11,124 nucleotides of DNA from Ettlia oleoabundans (taxonomy: Eukaryota; Chlorophyta; Chlorophyceae; Chlamydomonadales), in assembly GCA_019693395.1 (NCBI GenBank), contig JAAMXP010001703.1:8196-19319 (forward strand), written 5' to 3'. Positions 1 through 8,448 of the stretch are shown here, piece by piece. Under the pieces are notes generated by a model. That model had not been told where the DNA came from. It did no database searches and was given only the letters and a program-made list of their open reading frames with translations. The position numbers were made by a program, and so were the translations under genes. The first letter of the stretch is position 1, and each line of letters starts with the position of its first letter.

Positions 1-17
1 CCCCCCCCCCCCCCCCC
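1..17. repeat. Homopolymer C run at window edge
   Basis: Seventeen consecutive C bases open the window, followed by TCC. The run lies inside an inferred intron of the minus-strand PH-domain gene, where it reads as poly-G. It does not resemble a telomere, since there is no T/A-containing repeat unit. Such runs often border poorly resolved assembly positions, so its length should not be trusted. Confidence 0.9.
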
Positions 18-88
18 TCCGATACATGTTTAACAGTTTGGCACTGCTTGCACGACTCAATCCATGTAAGTTATTCCTGCCTGCTTGC
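1..88 (-). other. Partial intron with a GC donor (PH-domain gene)
   Basis: On the minus strand the second PH-domain exon ends at position 89 with CACAG followed by GCAAGC, the usual consensus of a GC-AG intron. No GT donor is available at the right place. Reading on gives a stop at 71-73 after seven unrelated residues. The PH domain is also incomplete here: the family's C-terminal helix, with its near-invariant tryptophan, should start about two residues after the splice point. The acceptor is beyond the window, so the intron is inferred rather than proven. Confidence 0.6.
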
Positions 89-1558
89 CTGTGAAGTCTC
101 GCTTTCACACAAGTAACAAACGTGGCCAGATGCGGTGGAAAGCTTGATAGAGTTGGCGCGCCCAGTGGTGGCGCTGCCATCTGTGACGTCGGTCACGGTA
201 GAGAGGTCCACAATGCCGCGTGGCTTGGACGCAGAACTGATGTCGCTGCCAGCAAAGCGGAAGAGGAAGCCCTGCAGAGGACAGTAACCGCATGCGTGGG
301 CAACATGTGCATGGTGATCGTTTGGGCGCAGGTCTTGGGACATGGTGGTGGCAGGCGTCTTGAAAGCATGGATGATATACGAGTGAGCCAAATGTTTCCC
401 GTGGTGCTGCCGTTGGGTTGTTGGGGTGCATTCATGGCATTGACAGTGCACACCTGCTTCAGCACAAACCAGCGCTTGCGCCAGGTCTTGATATGCTCCC
501 CTTGGCTGTGCATCCATCCCGCTTTTTCGGGATGGTGCCAATACTCCACCTGATCTGCTGTCAACAGCTGCAAGTGAAACTTGAGGAGAAGATTACAAAT
601 GAGCAGCATGGCAGCAATGGCAAAATCAATGGCAGGAATCGATGCAAGACAGGCATTGGTGTGGCCAGCAAGCAGAGACTTCTCAACCCCACTGCTTGAT
701 TGTTGCAATCTTTGGCAAATTTGGCAGAAAACGCACAGCAGGTTTTTTGCTTTTCTTCAAGAGTGCATTGAGAGAGTTAGCGACCACTTGGCCGGCACCA
801 CTAGATCCCTGCCCGTTCTGAAGCATTTCTGCCATCCTGTGGACAAAAGAGAGCAAGGAACATTGAACAATAATCTCCGCACTTATGGAGCTGCGAGCAT
901 TGGGGAGCCAAGGGGCCAAGGGGCCAAGGAGCCAAGGGGAGCAAAACTCACATGAACTCAAGGAGCTGAAGGAAAACAGCTGCCGGCAGTCACAGCAGAT
1001 CAGGGGTACTCACTGCATGCAGGAGCAGGTAAGCGTATCGAGCACAGAGCGGACTGTTGTCTCATCGCCCTGGAGAGTGACCTGTCGGTCCTCTACATCT
1101 GCCTGCAGGCCGGGATCGGGAGTGGGATAAGCAGCAGGCCAACATTGGCAACAGTGCAAGCAAACAGTAAACAGCCGCAGGCCACAATGCAATGCTGCCT
1201 GGGGCGCGGCTGCTTGCGAACTGCCCCAAGCAATGCTCTGAACGGCGGGGGGGGGGGGGGGNGGACTGTCGGGTGCGGCGCAGGTCAACCTGCGCGCCAA
1301 GCTGCGCCTCTCACCGGACTTCGAGTGAAAAGCACTAGGCTGCTGCCTCTCATAGACCACCGGCTGATGTGGTGCAGCGGGTACTCGCGTAAGTTGCGGC
1401 TGCCTGAGGCGTCCAAGATGTTGAAACCCTCCAGTCCGACCTCGACCACCACACGTTCTGCCCCACCAGCCCCATCCTCGGGCAGCAACCGGACGTGGAA
1501 GCGCTCCCCTGGCATAGACGCCGCCAACAAAGTACAGAACCTGCGCTCGATCTCAAAA
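89..1558 (-). CDS. PH-domain protein (PH1-like), two PH-fold modules, 3' incomplete
   Basis: Inferred exons, minus strand in transcript order: 1558-1315, 1102-1014, 836-737, 567-454 and 271-89, continuing past the left edge. All junctions agree in phase and no stop interrupts them. Exons 567-454 and 271-89 encode a PH domain: VEYWHHPEKAGWM, then IKTWRKRWFVLKQ, then GFLFRF and PRGIVDL. This matches the layout of Arabidopsis PH1, where EFW...GWL, IKTWRRRWFVLKQG and TPRG occur in that order. PH domains of this kind bind phosphoinositides at membranes. The first three exons encode a separate module with strand-rich text (RFHVRLLPEDG, ERVVVEVGLEGFNILD, SSLVLFTRSP, RQVTLQGDE) and a closing helix (VRSVLDTLTCSCMQMAEML). 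That is the pattern of a PH/PTB-like fold, though I cannot name its family. The start is unclear. The first ATG in frame is at 1515 (MPGERF), but the reading frame is open and protein-like upstream to an excellent acceptor ending at 1559, so an earlier coding or untranslated exon is likely. The donor after position 737 (GTGCGT) is the least certain junction. Confidence 0.82.
906..937. repeat. 8-bp tandem repeat, four units
   Basis: Four back-to-back copies of an octamer, (A/G)GCCAAGG, vary only at the first base. They sit inside the intron at 1013-837 of the minus-strand PH-domain gene. This looks like an ordinary intronic microsatellite with no coding or CRISPR-like property. Confidence 0.9.
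1247..1264. repeat. G homopolymer with an unresolved base
   Basis: Fifteen G are followed by N (1262) and two more G, within the intron at 1314-1103 of the PH-domain gene (poly-C in the transcript). The N marks a base the assembly could not call. The true length is uncertain, but because it is intronic the reading frame is unaffected. Confidence 0.9.
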
Positions 1559-1777
1559 CTGGCGGTAAAGGAAAACGAGGAACGTGGGTCAGTTGCGGAG
1601 TGTCCTTCCTAGGGGAGAGCGACGACACGCTGGCAACGCGGGCGCTCAGGAAGGGTCACCCGTTTACTCTCCCGCCTTAACGTGAGTCTGGCTGGATCTG
1701 GCTGGCTTCCACCACGCAATATCTGGGCAGAACGCAGGTTAGATCTTCTCTCTAGCCACGCCTGCCGGCAGCACGCT
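1559..1777 (-). other. Gap between two tandem minus-strand genes; 5' region of PH-domain gene
   Basis: About 220 bases separate the poly(A) signal of the upstream unknown gene from the first confident exon of the PH-domain gene. On the minus strand it holds two plausible acceptors, one ending at 1609 (CTCTCCCCTAG) and a stronger one ending at 1559 (TTTTCCTTTACCGCCAG). There is no ATG between 1782 and 1516. A short open frame begins with an ATG at 1785 and runs to a TAG near 1609. It could supply the missing first exon, but no donor gives a convincing phase match, so I do not annotate it as coding. No TATA-like element is evident. Confidence 0.45.
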
Positions 1778-1782
1778 TTACA
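1778..1782 (-). terminator. Poly(A) signal TGTAA for the unknown 1060-residue gene
   Basis: The plus strand reads TTACA, so the minus strand has TGTAA, the pentamer used by chlorophyte algae in place of AATAAA. It lies about 77 bases after the TGA at 1859-1861, similar to the other two 3' ends in this window. That supports ending the gene here rather than fusing it to the PH-domain gene downstream. Confidence 0.65.
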
Positions 1783-1858
1783 CATAGGCCCCTGGTATGC
1801 ACAGTGAGAATGGCCATTGTCGCTCTTTAGGCCGTGATGTTAGTAAGCACAAAACTAG

Positions 1859-4800
1859 TCAACGTCTCATGACCTCTTGCAGAGTGCTTGCCGCTGCTGT
1901 GGTTGCACCAGTGGCCATTGCCACGGTACTGCCGTTCTTCTGCAGGGCTGCCAGAAGCCGCTCGCCACGTGACAAAATCTTTCTCCTCCCAGCAATCGCC
2001 TCCAGCTTGACGGATGCAGCACGTGGCTCTGAAGAGGTTGCCTTGCTAGCCTGCTTGTCAGTCCTATCACCTGCCGACAGCTGGTGCATATGGCTTGCGG
2101 CCACATCGGTGCCCAACCGCGCCAGCAGCTGCGCACCGCGTGACAGTGACCGTCCAGGCGTCAGCTCAACAGGCCTGGGGCTCAGCATGGCCTGTCCCGC
2201 TTCCACCGCTGACTCTGTCGGCACCGCATGCTGGCCTGCTGTTGCTTCCTCTGCTACATTCAGTTCAGCTGCCCCAGAAGCGCGCATGGGCACTGTGGCT
2301 GGCGCATTACAACCATCAGCAGGAGCCGAGGCTGCTTCATCTGCTGCAGCTACTGCTGACGCTACCTTACGAGGGTTGTCACCGTCACTGGCTGGGTGCA
2401 GCGGCGAGGCCGCTGATGGAATGGGCTCCAAGCCGCCATTGGCAATGACAGAGCTGCCAGGCTGCAATAGTGGAGCTGCTTCATTCTGCTGCCCGGGAGT
2501 ATGGTGTTTGGCGGAAAGCAGTCCAGGTGCGTCAGCAACTGCCCGACCTTGCACTGTGGATCGTTGCTGAACGTTCAAGGCCACCTTGGCATCCTCGTCA
2601 GCTGATGCAATATATGCTTGCTGGCTCAGGTTGAAAATGCCTGGTGATGGGTGCTTGTGCTTGAGGATGCCACGGGGTAGGCGAGCACCACAATGGCCAC
2701 CCATTTGAAGCGGGATAGAAGTGCATCCCTGCATTGCAGACAGCAACTGTCAGGCAGTGCGTTGGTTGGTAGTAGTAAGGGGCCCGCCTAAGCAACACCC
2801 AACGTTGCTTGTGTTTAGCATAGCAAGATGCAAATATATTTTCAACTCACCATATGGTCCCCACCCCAGCCCCACACTACCATACAATCTGACTTGCAAA
2901 ACTCTGCGCACCTGCTGAGTTTGTGCAAAGATGGCAGCTGCGTTTGCGCCAACAACTGCCCCAGCCGCTGCGGATGATCGCACGTACTTCTGACGCAACT
3001 GCTTCAAGTGCTGCCACTCAAGATCCAGCTGGTGCAGCAGCTGCTCTGTTTTGTCAACCCCATGCTGATCCTCGAACTGAATGATCAGCTGCAGCACACG
3101 CCATAAAGAACCCCTGATCGGCTGGTCAATTGAGCCAGGGCATGAAGCAGCAACTTACAACCGTTTGCCTTGAGAACAGGTTCTAAAAGCGGGCGGGTAC
3201 ATACGGTATGTTTGAGCTTGCCTACCTGATCTAGTTTCACATTGTAATCGTTTGCTAGTTCCAGCTCGCAACCATTGACCGACATCCAAGCCCATGGGCC
3301 CTCCGCAGCATGGTTAGCCAGCCGTGCATTGAGAAATGCTTCCCGCACCTCCTGCTCTAAAGGGCTTGACCCCTGCAAGGGTGGTGAAAGACAGCTCAAG
3401 AACTTTGTTATACTCGGCTGGGCATCAAAGCACTGCAGGTCTACCGACTGAGATGCTGGCGAGTCCTTCCCCAGAAAACAGTCCTGTACTGCCACTGGGT
3501 TTGTGAATTCATCACTTGAACAGCAAGCGCCTCCAAACTGTGACGACTTGGCGGACCTGAGGTGAGGGTGTTGGAGGCAGCACGCTAAGCAGGCCCGCAA
3601 AAGCCACAGTGTGCTGTAAACGGCGTGGAATATGGAGCTTGTCAGTGGCAGTGGCATGTTTTCTCGATATAACACTCTCGCCAGGCTGTGCATTACTTGG
3701 TTGGTTGGCGACTTGCGCAGCTGCCAGCGAGGATACGGCAACACAAGTGGCGCCCTCATCTGTCACAAACGACAAGAGAACTTGTCGGCGGCCTTGAGGA
3801 CCAGCATATGGCCGATGGAAGGCAGCCGCCCTGTAATCCAAAAAGAGGGTGACAATGGCTCGGTGGGGTGAGATGGGTGGGAGAGCATGCATATGCCATG
3901 CGATTTGCACTTACTTAGCATTTGACACAATGCATGTTGAGCTCAGCACTAGTAACCATGCCAAAAACATGGAAGCGCACCCTATTCTGCACACGGCATA
4001 TGGACCAGGCTGCCGAAGTGGCCAGGCACGTACCCATGGACAGTATAGGATGGGGCCTGCAGCATGCCCGAATGCTGTAGCTTGGCTCTCTTGGCTGGTG
4101 TGCTTGGCCTTGTGCCACGATCAGGCATGCTGCTTGAAGGAGTCTCTGCAGGAGATATTTTAGGGCTCCCCCCAATTTCCTCCACTGCGGCTCCCACATC
4201 AACTATTGGCTCGGAAAATCGCACCTGCACAATCGCTTTGTGAGGGTGAGGGAGGGATAGTGAGTACCATTTATTGCACATTTTTACCAATCCATAGCTG
4301 TCAAACAGTAGGCGGAACACCAAAACTTGCATCGTGAAGATTGTATAAAACAGCATCCCTTGTTTCCATACAGCAGCACACACCCAGACAGATACAGATA
4401 CACCAGGGCAATTGCATGCAAAAGCATGTACGCAAACCTTGCGATTTCTTGCTGACAGTATGCCTGCAACTGAACCGTCCTGTGGCGCCGCGCCCTGATG
4501 GTGCTGCTTGAATTGCGGCGCCTCATTTGCATCGGCATTTGCCACTGCTGTTGCAGCCAACTCCTCCTCACGGGGACATGCACTGCTGGGGGCTCGCCAA
4601 AACCCAGGGAAGTTGTTGCACCCCAACACCGGCGCCTTGCGGCTGACCGAGTGCACGGAAAGTGGCTTCACCATTGCGGGTGACATCTGTAACTGCTGAG
4701 CAGATGAACCTGTTCCCAGATTGCAGACGGCCTCTGCACAAATGAAGGAGCCAGCAGAGACGAAAAAACAAGGTCGACGCCGCACAAAACGGTGAGATGT

Positions 4801-6408
4801 GGGTGTGGGGTGTGGGGCGGGCCTCGAAGGGGCAAATGCCCTCATAATCTGGAGTTGGTCGATAGCTTGACACTTGCGTGCGTTGAGAGATGCCACAGCA
4901 TAATACACGGTCAACCGCTGCTCAGAGTTTGCACGGCGACTGTAGGTGGCAATCACTGCACCTGGTACAGGGATGGCTGCTGTATCGGCCTCCTCCCTGC
5001 ATGTTGCTTGCAACTGCCCATCCTCAAGGCCCACAGGCAGCACTGGCGCATCATTTCCATTTGCAAGCTGTGCCCATGCCGATATCTCCTCTAGCATTTC
5101 GCCCACCTGCACCTAACAAGACGCAAAATGTACCGTGAAGCATGGAAACAGTGCACACGCAAAATTTGTGCAGCGGTAGTGCGCAACTCATAACTCAATG
5201 GACTGCGAAGGTATGCCGGTACAAAGCTGCTACGCAGGTGCGAAGATGACTATACTGCTGCTTTACAGTTTAAGGATACCAGTGCAAGTTACCTGACACG
5301 TTGCATCTGCCTGCATCAAACCAGCAGCCTCGGCAGCCTGGACAGGCACACTCACGTGGTGCTGCTGCCCTGGTGCTGCCTGTAGCGGCGGCGACGCCGC
5401 TGATGCCACTGGCATATGCACTGGCTGCTGCTGGTGACGAGCCAAGTTCAGTAGGCGCTGGCCCCGAGTGGCGGTACCCTCTGCTGCATTGCATAGTATT
5501 CCCCTAGCCACCATCTGGACTGGTGCCTTCGCAGACAGGGTACCTGGTGCATGGGATTTGTGGCTGTGCAACTGCAGCTGCTGCCGCAGCTCTGCACGGC
5601 TGTATATTTTTGCCAAGAACCGAGGGTCTGGCAATGGTTCTATGTGCTGCTGCTGCTCCAACAAGCCTGTTGATGCCATCGCCCCCTTTGCTGCGGCCCA
5701 ATCTGCAGCTTTATTTTCTGAAGATGCCGATGAGGGCAGGCTGCAGGATACCAAGTTCTGTTCTTGCTGCTGCTGCGCAAGCTGCTGCTGCTCCTGCTGC
5801 TGTTGTCCATCCTCCAGGGCAGCCTCGACACTGGAAGCGGCTACCGGAGCTGCGCCACAGGGGCATGCGTGAAGGGAAGGTGACTCCCTGCTATGAGCAT
5901 GGCATGCTGGGCGTGCTACGTGCTCTGCGCCCCTGTTGATGGCGACGGCGGTGGATGGCGGCCGTCGCCACGAGAATGGTGCCACACCCTGCATGCAAAC
6001 ATGCCTTGAAGTAGTCAACAACAGTTCAGAAATCTGCTGTTTGAATGGCCACCGAGGGCTCGTCAGTTGTTGATCATGTACATGGCACGCAAGCAGGGCA
6101 GGGCATTGTCAGGTTGATACAGACTCATACCATACCGTAAGCGCGCCAAGGGTGAAAACAGTGAGTCCCAGCAGCTGCTGCCGCTTGATAGCGGCCTCAA
6201 CCCTATCTGCCAGTTCTAGAGCTTTGCGCTTAGTACCGACTGCAGCGGCTGCGATGTATGGCTGTTGTGGCGCTCGTTGGTCTGCTGAGTCGTTGGATTC
6301 GGGAGCTCCAGCAGATTCGCCACCAGCTTGTTGATAACTACCAGGCGACGCTGCTCTGGTGTCCAGCTGTTCATCATCAAAGGCTGGCTTTGAAAGCGCG
6401 TCGCCCAT
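1859..6408 (-). CDS. Unrecognised ~1060-aa low-complexity protein with PP1-docking motifs
   Basis: Inferred exons in transcript order: 6408-6136, 5988-5293, 5112-4878 (or from 5106), 4733-4438, 4224-4034, 3830-3717, 3556-3226, 3088-2912, 2728-1859. Every phase matches, no internal stop occurs and the sum is 3183 bases (1060 residues plus TGA). Start ATG at 6408 is the first in frame, in GGAACATGGGC context. I recognise no family. Visible: a basic helix near residues 58-82; a polyglutamine stretch, residues 153-168; an RVxF-type motif RKVRFSEP (K500-F503) formed across exons 4/5; a Myc-like nuclear signal PAKRAKL (543-549) preceded by threonine, giving TPAKR, a full CDK consensus; a GILK motif (791-794); and [ST]RGx[QR]LL at about 265, 967 and 1024. 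Residues ~705-750 look like a strand followed by a long amphipathic helix (ending HLKQLRQKY), as at the end of a PH-like fold. Much of the remainder is A/S/P/Q-rich and probably disordered. Inference: a nuclear PP1-binding scaffold. Two introns need GC donors; those junctions are the weakest part of the model. Confidence 0.68.
3557..3716 (-). other. Candidate GC-AG intron (unknown gene, intron 6)
   Basis: The upstream exon ends in phase 2 at 3717, followed by GCAAGT, the full GC-donor consensus. The acceptor is a strong pyrimidine tract ending CCTCACCTCAG at 3557. The exon after it reads SAKSSQFGG in the frame that continues to the next good donor. No GT donor in the right phase lies nearby except weak ones inside the preceding conserved-looking stretch. 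A GT-AG alternative (3696-3585) is also in phase, but it would make the pyrimidine tract itself coding. Confidence 0.5.
4734..4877 (-). other. Candidate GC-AG intron (unknown gene, intron 3)
   Basis: The exon ending in VYYAVASLNA stops in phase 1 at 4878, directly before GCAAGT. The next exon begins after CATTTGTGCAG at 4734 and needs a phase 1 partner. The nearby GT donors are in the wrong phase or would leave an intron of about 46-52 bases, far shorter than any other in the window. The joined text NAQAVCNLGTGSS stays open for a further 98 codons. Confidence 0.62.
5758..5805 (-). repeat. CAG-type repeat encoding polyglutamine
   Basis: An interrupted CTG/CTC repeat on the plus strand encodes, on the minus strand, runs of glutamine broken by single E and LA residues (about 13 of 16 residues are Q). 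It is in exon 2 of the unknown gene, residues 153-168. Such tracts are length-variable between strains and usually mark disordered protein. Confidence 0.85.
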
Positions 6409-7243
6409 GTTCCGCGGCTGCTCAAAACACTCGCCGAAGCCAGTTGAATGCACTGACTTTCGCAGGGTTTGAATGCAATGTTCAACTGGTTCCCAAGCCT
6501 GGCCAAACAGAACCACTTGATAAAACGAACCGTGGTGCCATTGCTACAAGACCGTGGGAGTCAGCCTACAAGAGTATCAGCGATCGACCGTGTAGATGGA
6601 AGAAGACGACTGGCTTGACACAGTGGGATCCCATGGGAGCAGAGCGTTGACAGCTGGCGGTGTACCTGGCGGTGAATCAAGATGCTTTGGCCACAATGCC
6701 ACACCATGCAAGCTTTTCGTCCCAATCCCAGTGTGTTTGGTAGGTCAACCGTGTTATGAGATGTCGGATTGATGCATTGACAAGGCATCGTACGATTCGT
6801 GTTTGATGTCCTGTCCAGCAAGGGCACACGGGTGACTGCTCTTTCGACTCCGCTGCTTTGTGACGCCGCTCGATGGGCACAACAAGGTAGACAGCAGTGT
6901 AGCAGTCAAATGGGTCTTGGCGTCATCACGAGTCAGGCATTTGGCAATCCAGTGAGGTTAGTTCACTCTGAGTCGTCAAGGGCGATGTGCCACAGCAATC
7001 GAGCTTGCGTCATACACACCCACAAGGCATCCACCTCTGGCGACAACATGTGCTAGACTACCATCACATCACCATCTGCAGATTTGCCGAGTACCTTACG
7101 TGCCATCATGTCCTTCAGGGTCGCCTGGCTCCAGGCTATTGCATTTTTCTCAAAGCGGGGGCAGCAGACTGGCGGCTGCCAGCATCGCCGCATCTCCCAC
7201 TACCGTCATCCATACCTGCCTTGTTGATATTCCTGATTAGAAA
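6409..7243. promoter_or_regulatory. Divergent intergenic region, presumed bidirectional promoter
   Basis: This 835-base stretch lies between the start codons of two divergently transcribed genes. I found no open frame resembling a known protein, no tRNA-like cloverleaf and no repeat array. It must contain both 5' leaders and promoters, but no TATA box or named motif stands out. Function as a shared promoter is inferred only from the arrangement. Confidence 0.5.
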
Positions 7244-8372
7244 ATGGCATGGCAGCAGCAAGCAAATGCACTCGGAACGTTTGCTGGGACGGTTCTAGCT
7301 TTGGTCTGTCTTGCGGTCACGGCAACAGGTTCGTTTTCGCGTTTTATGACTGCAGTCTCCTGTGTGACAAAAAGTGCATGCAGTCTAAGACTTGCCCACT
7401 TGATCGCAGACTACTTCCACAAGAGCCAACCCTTCGTCGCATGCGATTTTGTGGGTACTGAAGGCTTGCAGAAGGAGTTTGGTCACGATCGGGTGAGCCA
7501 GCTGCCTCAGTGTTGGTTGTCGATGTTGGCGGCGGCCTGCTGTTCCTCCGCGTTCGGCTACGTACTTGACCGTTGACTGGCAGCCACCACATGCTGGTTC
7601 CACTGCGATATACTTGCAGGCTTACGTGGTCTTGAATCTCACTGCTGATTTGCGTAGTGAGTTCACATGGAACACTAAGCAGCTGTTCGTTTTCGTCAAC
7701 ATTGTGTTTTCCACTTCCAATAACGCACGCAACGAGATGGTGATGTGGAGCAGCATCATAGAAAATAAGGTGCGAGTTGTTGATCTGCGGTCCTGCTGGC
7801 TGCAAATGCTTGCAAAGCAATCGGCAGAGGATCTTATGAGTTGATTCCTTCACAGATGCAGGATTGCTCGCCCTCGTTCCCTGCCATCTAACATTTAGTT
7901 TAGTGGCCATGCATCCATTGCCATGCTCGCATCTGCAGGAGAACGCCTTCATCCACCTGCCAGCGGTACGTCCACAGTACCCATATGCTGTCACTGACCA
8001 GGGCTTCAACATGCGGGGCCGGCAATTTAACGTCACTGTTGCCTGGAATGTAATGCCCAGAGTCGGGGCGCTGTATAAGCAGCAACGTACATTTACAGGT
8101 GGGACACGGGCGAACTTTGTTGGCACAAGAACCATCACCTAGCTGCTAAGTTGCATATTGGCCTGTCTCCATGCGGTTTGCTCTGCTCCTCCAAATCATC
8201 TCTGCGGTCTGTTACAGGTTTCACACTGCCAGATGAATACCACGCGCCCGCATTGGGCAGAGTGCGGCGGCCAGGCAGCAACATGGCGGAGGACATTGGG
8301 CACGCCAACAAAGAGGAGTGGGAAGCTGAGCGCTATATGGAAGAGCTGGATGCCATGCAGGATGAAGCGTGA
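7244..8372 (+). CDS. SPC3: Signal peptidase complex subunit 3 (SPC22/23 family)
   Basis: Exons 7244-7328, 7410-7492, 7620-7769, 7939-8098 and 8218-8372, all GT-AG with matching phases, give 210 residues and TGA. SPC3 is a single-pass ER membrane protein with a lumenal domain that supports the catalytic subunit as it cleaves signal peptides from secreted proteins. Seen here: a short cytosolic N-terminus (MAWQQQANAL), one membrane segment at residues ~9-28, and then the family landmarks in order: LNLTADL, FTWNTKQLFVFV, NEMVMWSSII, FNVTVAWNVMP and LPDEY. These align directly with plant SPC3 (FTWNTKQVFVFV, LPEAYR) and animal SPC22/23 (NVTLTLSWNVVP). The NVT sequon corresponds to the glycosylated site of the mammalian protein. 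Unlike the plant and human proteins, which end close to LPxxY, this one continues for about 45 residues, ending in an acidic tail (EEWEAERYMEELDAMQDEA). The start is the first ATG before the membrane segment. Identity is very secure. Confidence 0.96.
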
Positions 8373-8443
8373 TGCTCGGCACCAATGCGCCATGCTTGTA
8401 TGCTGGCATACTTTGTCATCAGACATTTTGACGTCAGCAGCGT

Positions 8444-8448
8444 TGTAA
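8444..8448 (+). terminator. Poly(A) signal TGTAA for SPC3
   Basis: TGTAA lies 71 bases after the SPC3 stop codon, the spacing expected for a chlorophyte 3' untranslated region. It suggests the transcript ends at about 8460-8470. Confidence 0.7.

Noticed and set aside
1..17. Telomere or transposon end suggested by the poly-C run.
   Set aside because: There is no TTTAGGG/CCCTAAA-type unit, inverted repeat or target duplication, so it is a plain homopolymer within an intron.
193..708. A continuous 171-codon minus-strand frame containing half of the PH domain.
   Set aside because: It reads through two introns. The PH-domain text stops at 454 and resumes in another frame at 271, with good GT-AG sites, so the continuous frame is not the real gene.
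906..937. CRISPR-like array from the regular octamers.
   Set aside because: The units are directly adjacent with no spacers and lie in a eukaryotic intron, so this is a simple microsatellite.
1797..2570. A 257-codon plus-strand open frame.
   Set aside because: It lies antisense to the long last exon of the unknown gene. Its composition mirrors the alanine/serine-rich minus-strand protein, and it has no domain or splice continuation.
3159..3182. A 24-base microexon (NLFSRQTV) with a good acceptor (CTTTTAG) and an excellent donor (GTAAGT) inside intron 7 of the unknown gene.
   Set aside because: It keeps frame and reads well, but it would require a preceding intron of only 43 bases, whereas every other intron here is 81 bases or longer. 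Skipping it gives a normal 137-base GT-AG intron (3225-3089). RNA-seq would decide.
3585..3696. GT-AG alternative for intron 6 of the unknown gene.
   Set aside because: It is phase-compatible, but it would translate a typical pyrimidine tract (CCTCCAACACCCTCACCTCAG) as protein. The GC-AG option uses that tract as an acceptor. Kept only as an alternative.
3982..5112. A 376-codon minus-strand frame as a single-exon gene.
   Set aside because: It contains stretches with splice-site and pyrimidine-tract character (4877-4734 and 4437-4225), and splicing them out gives better protein text and phase continuity with neighbouring exons.
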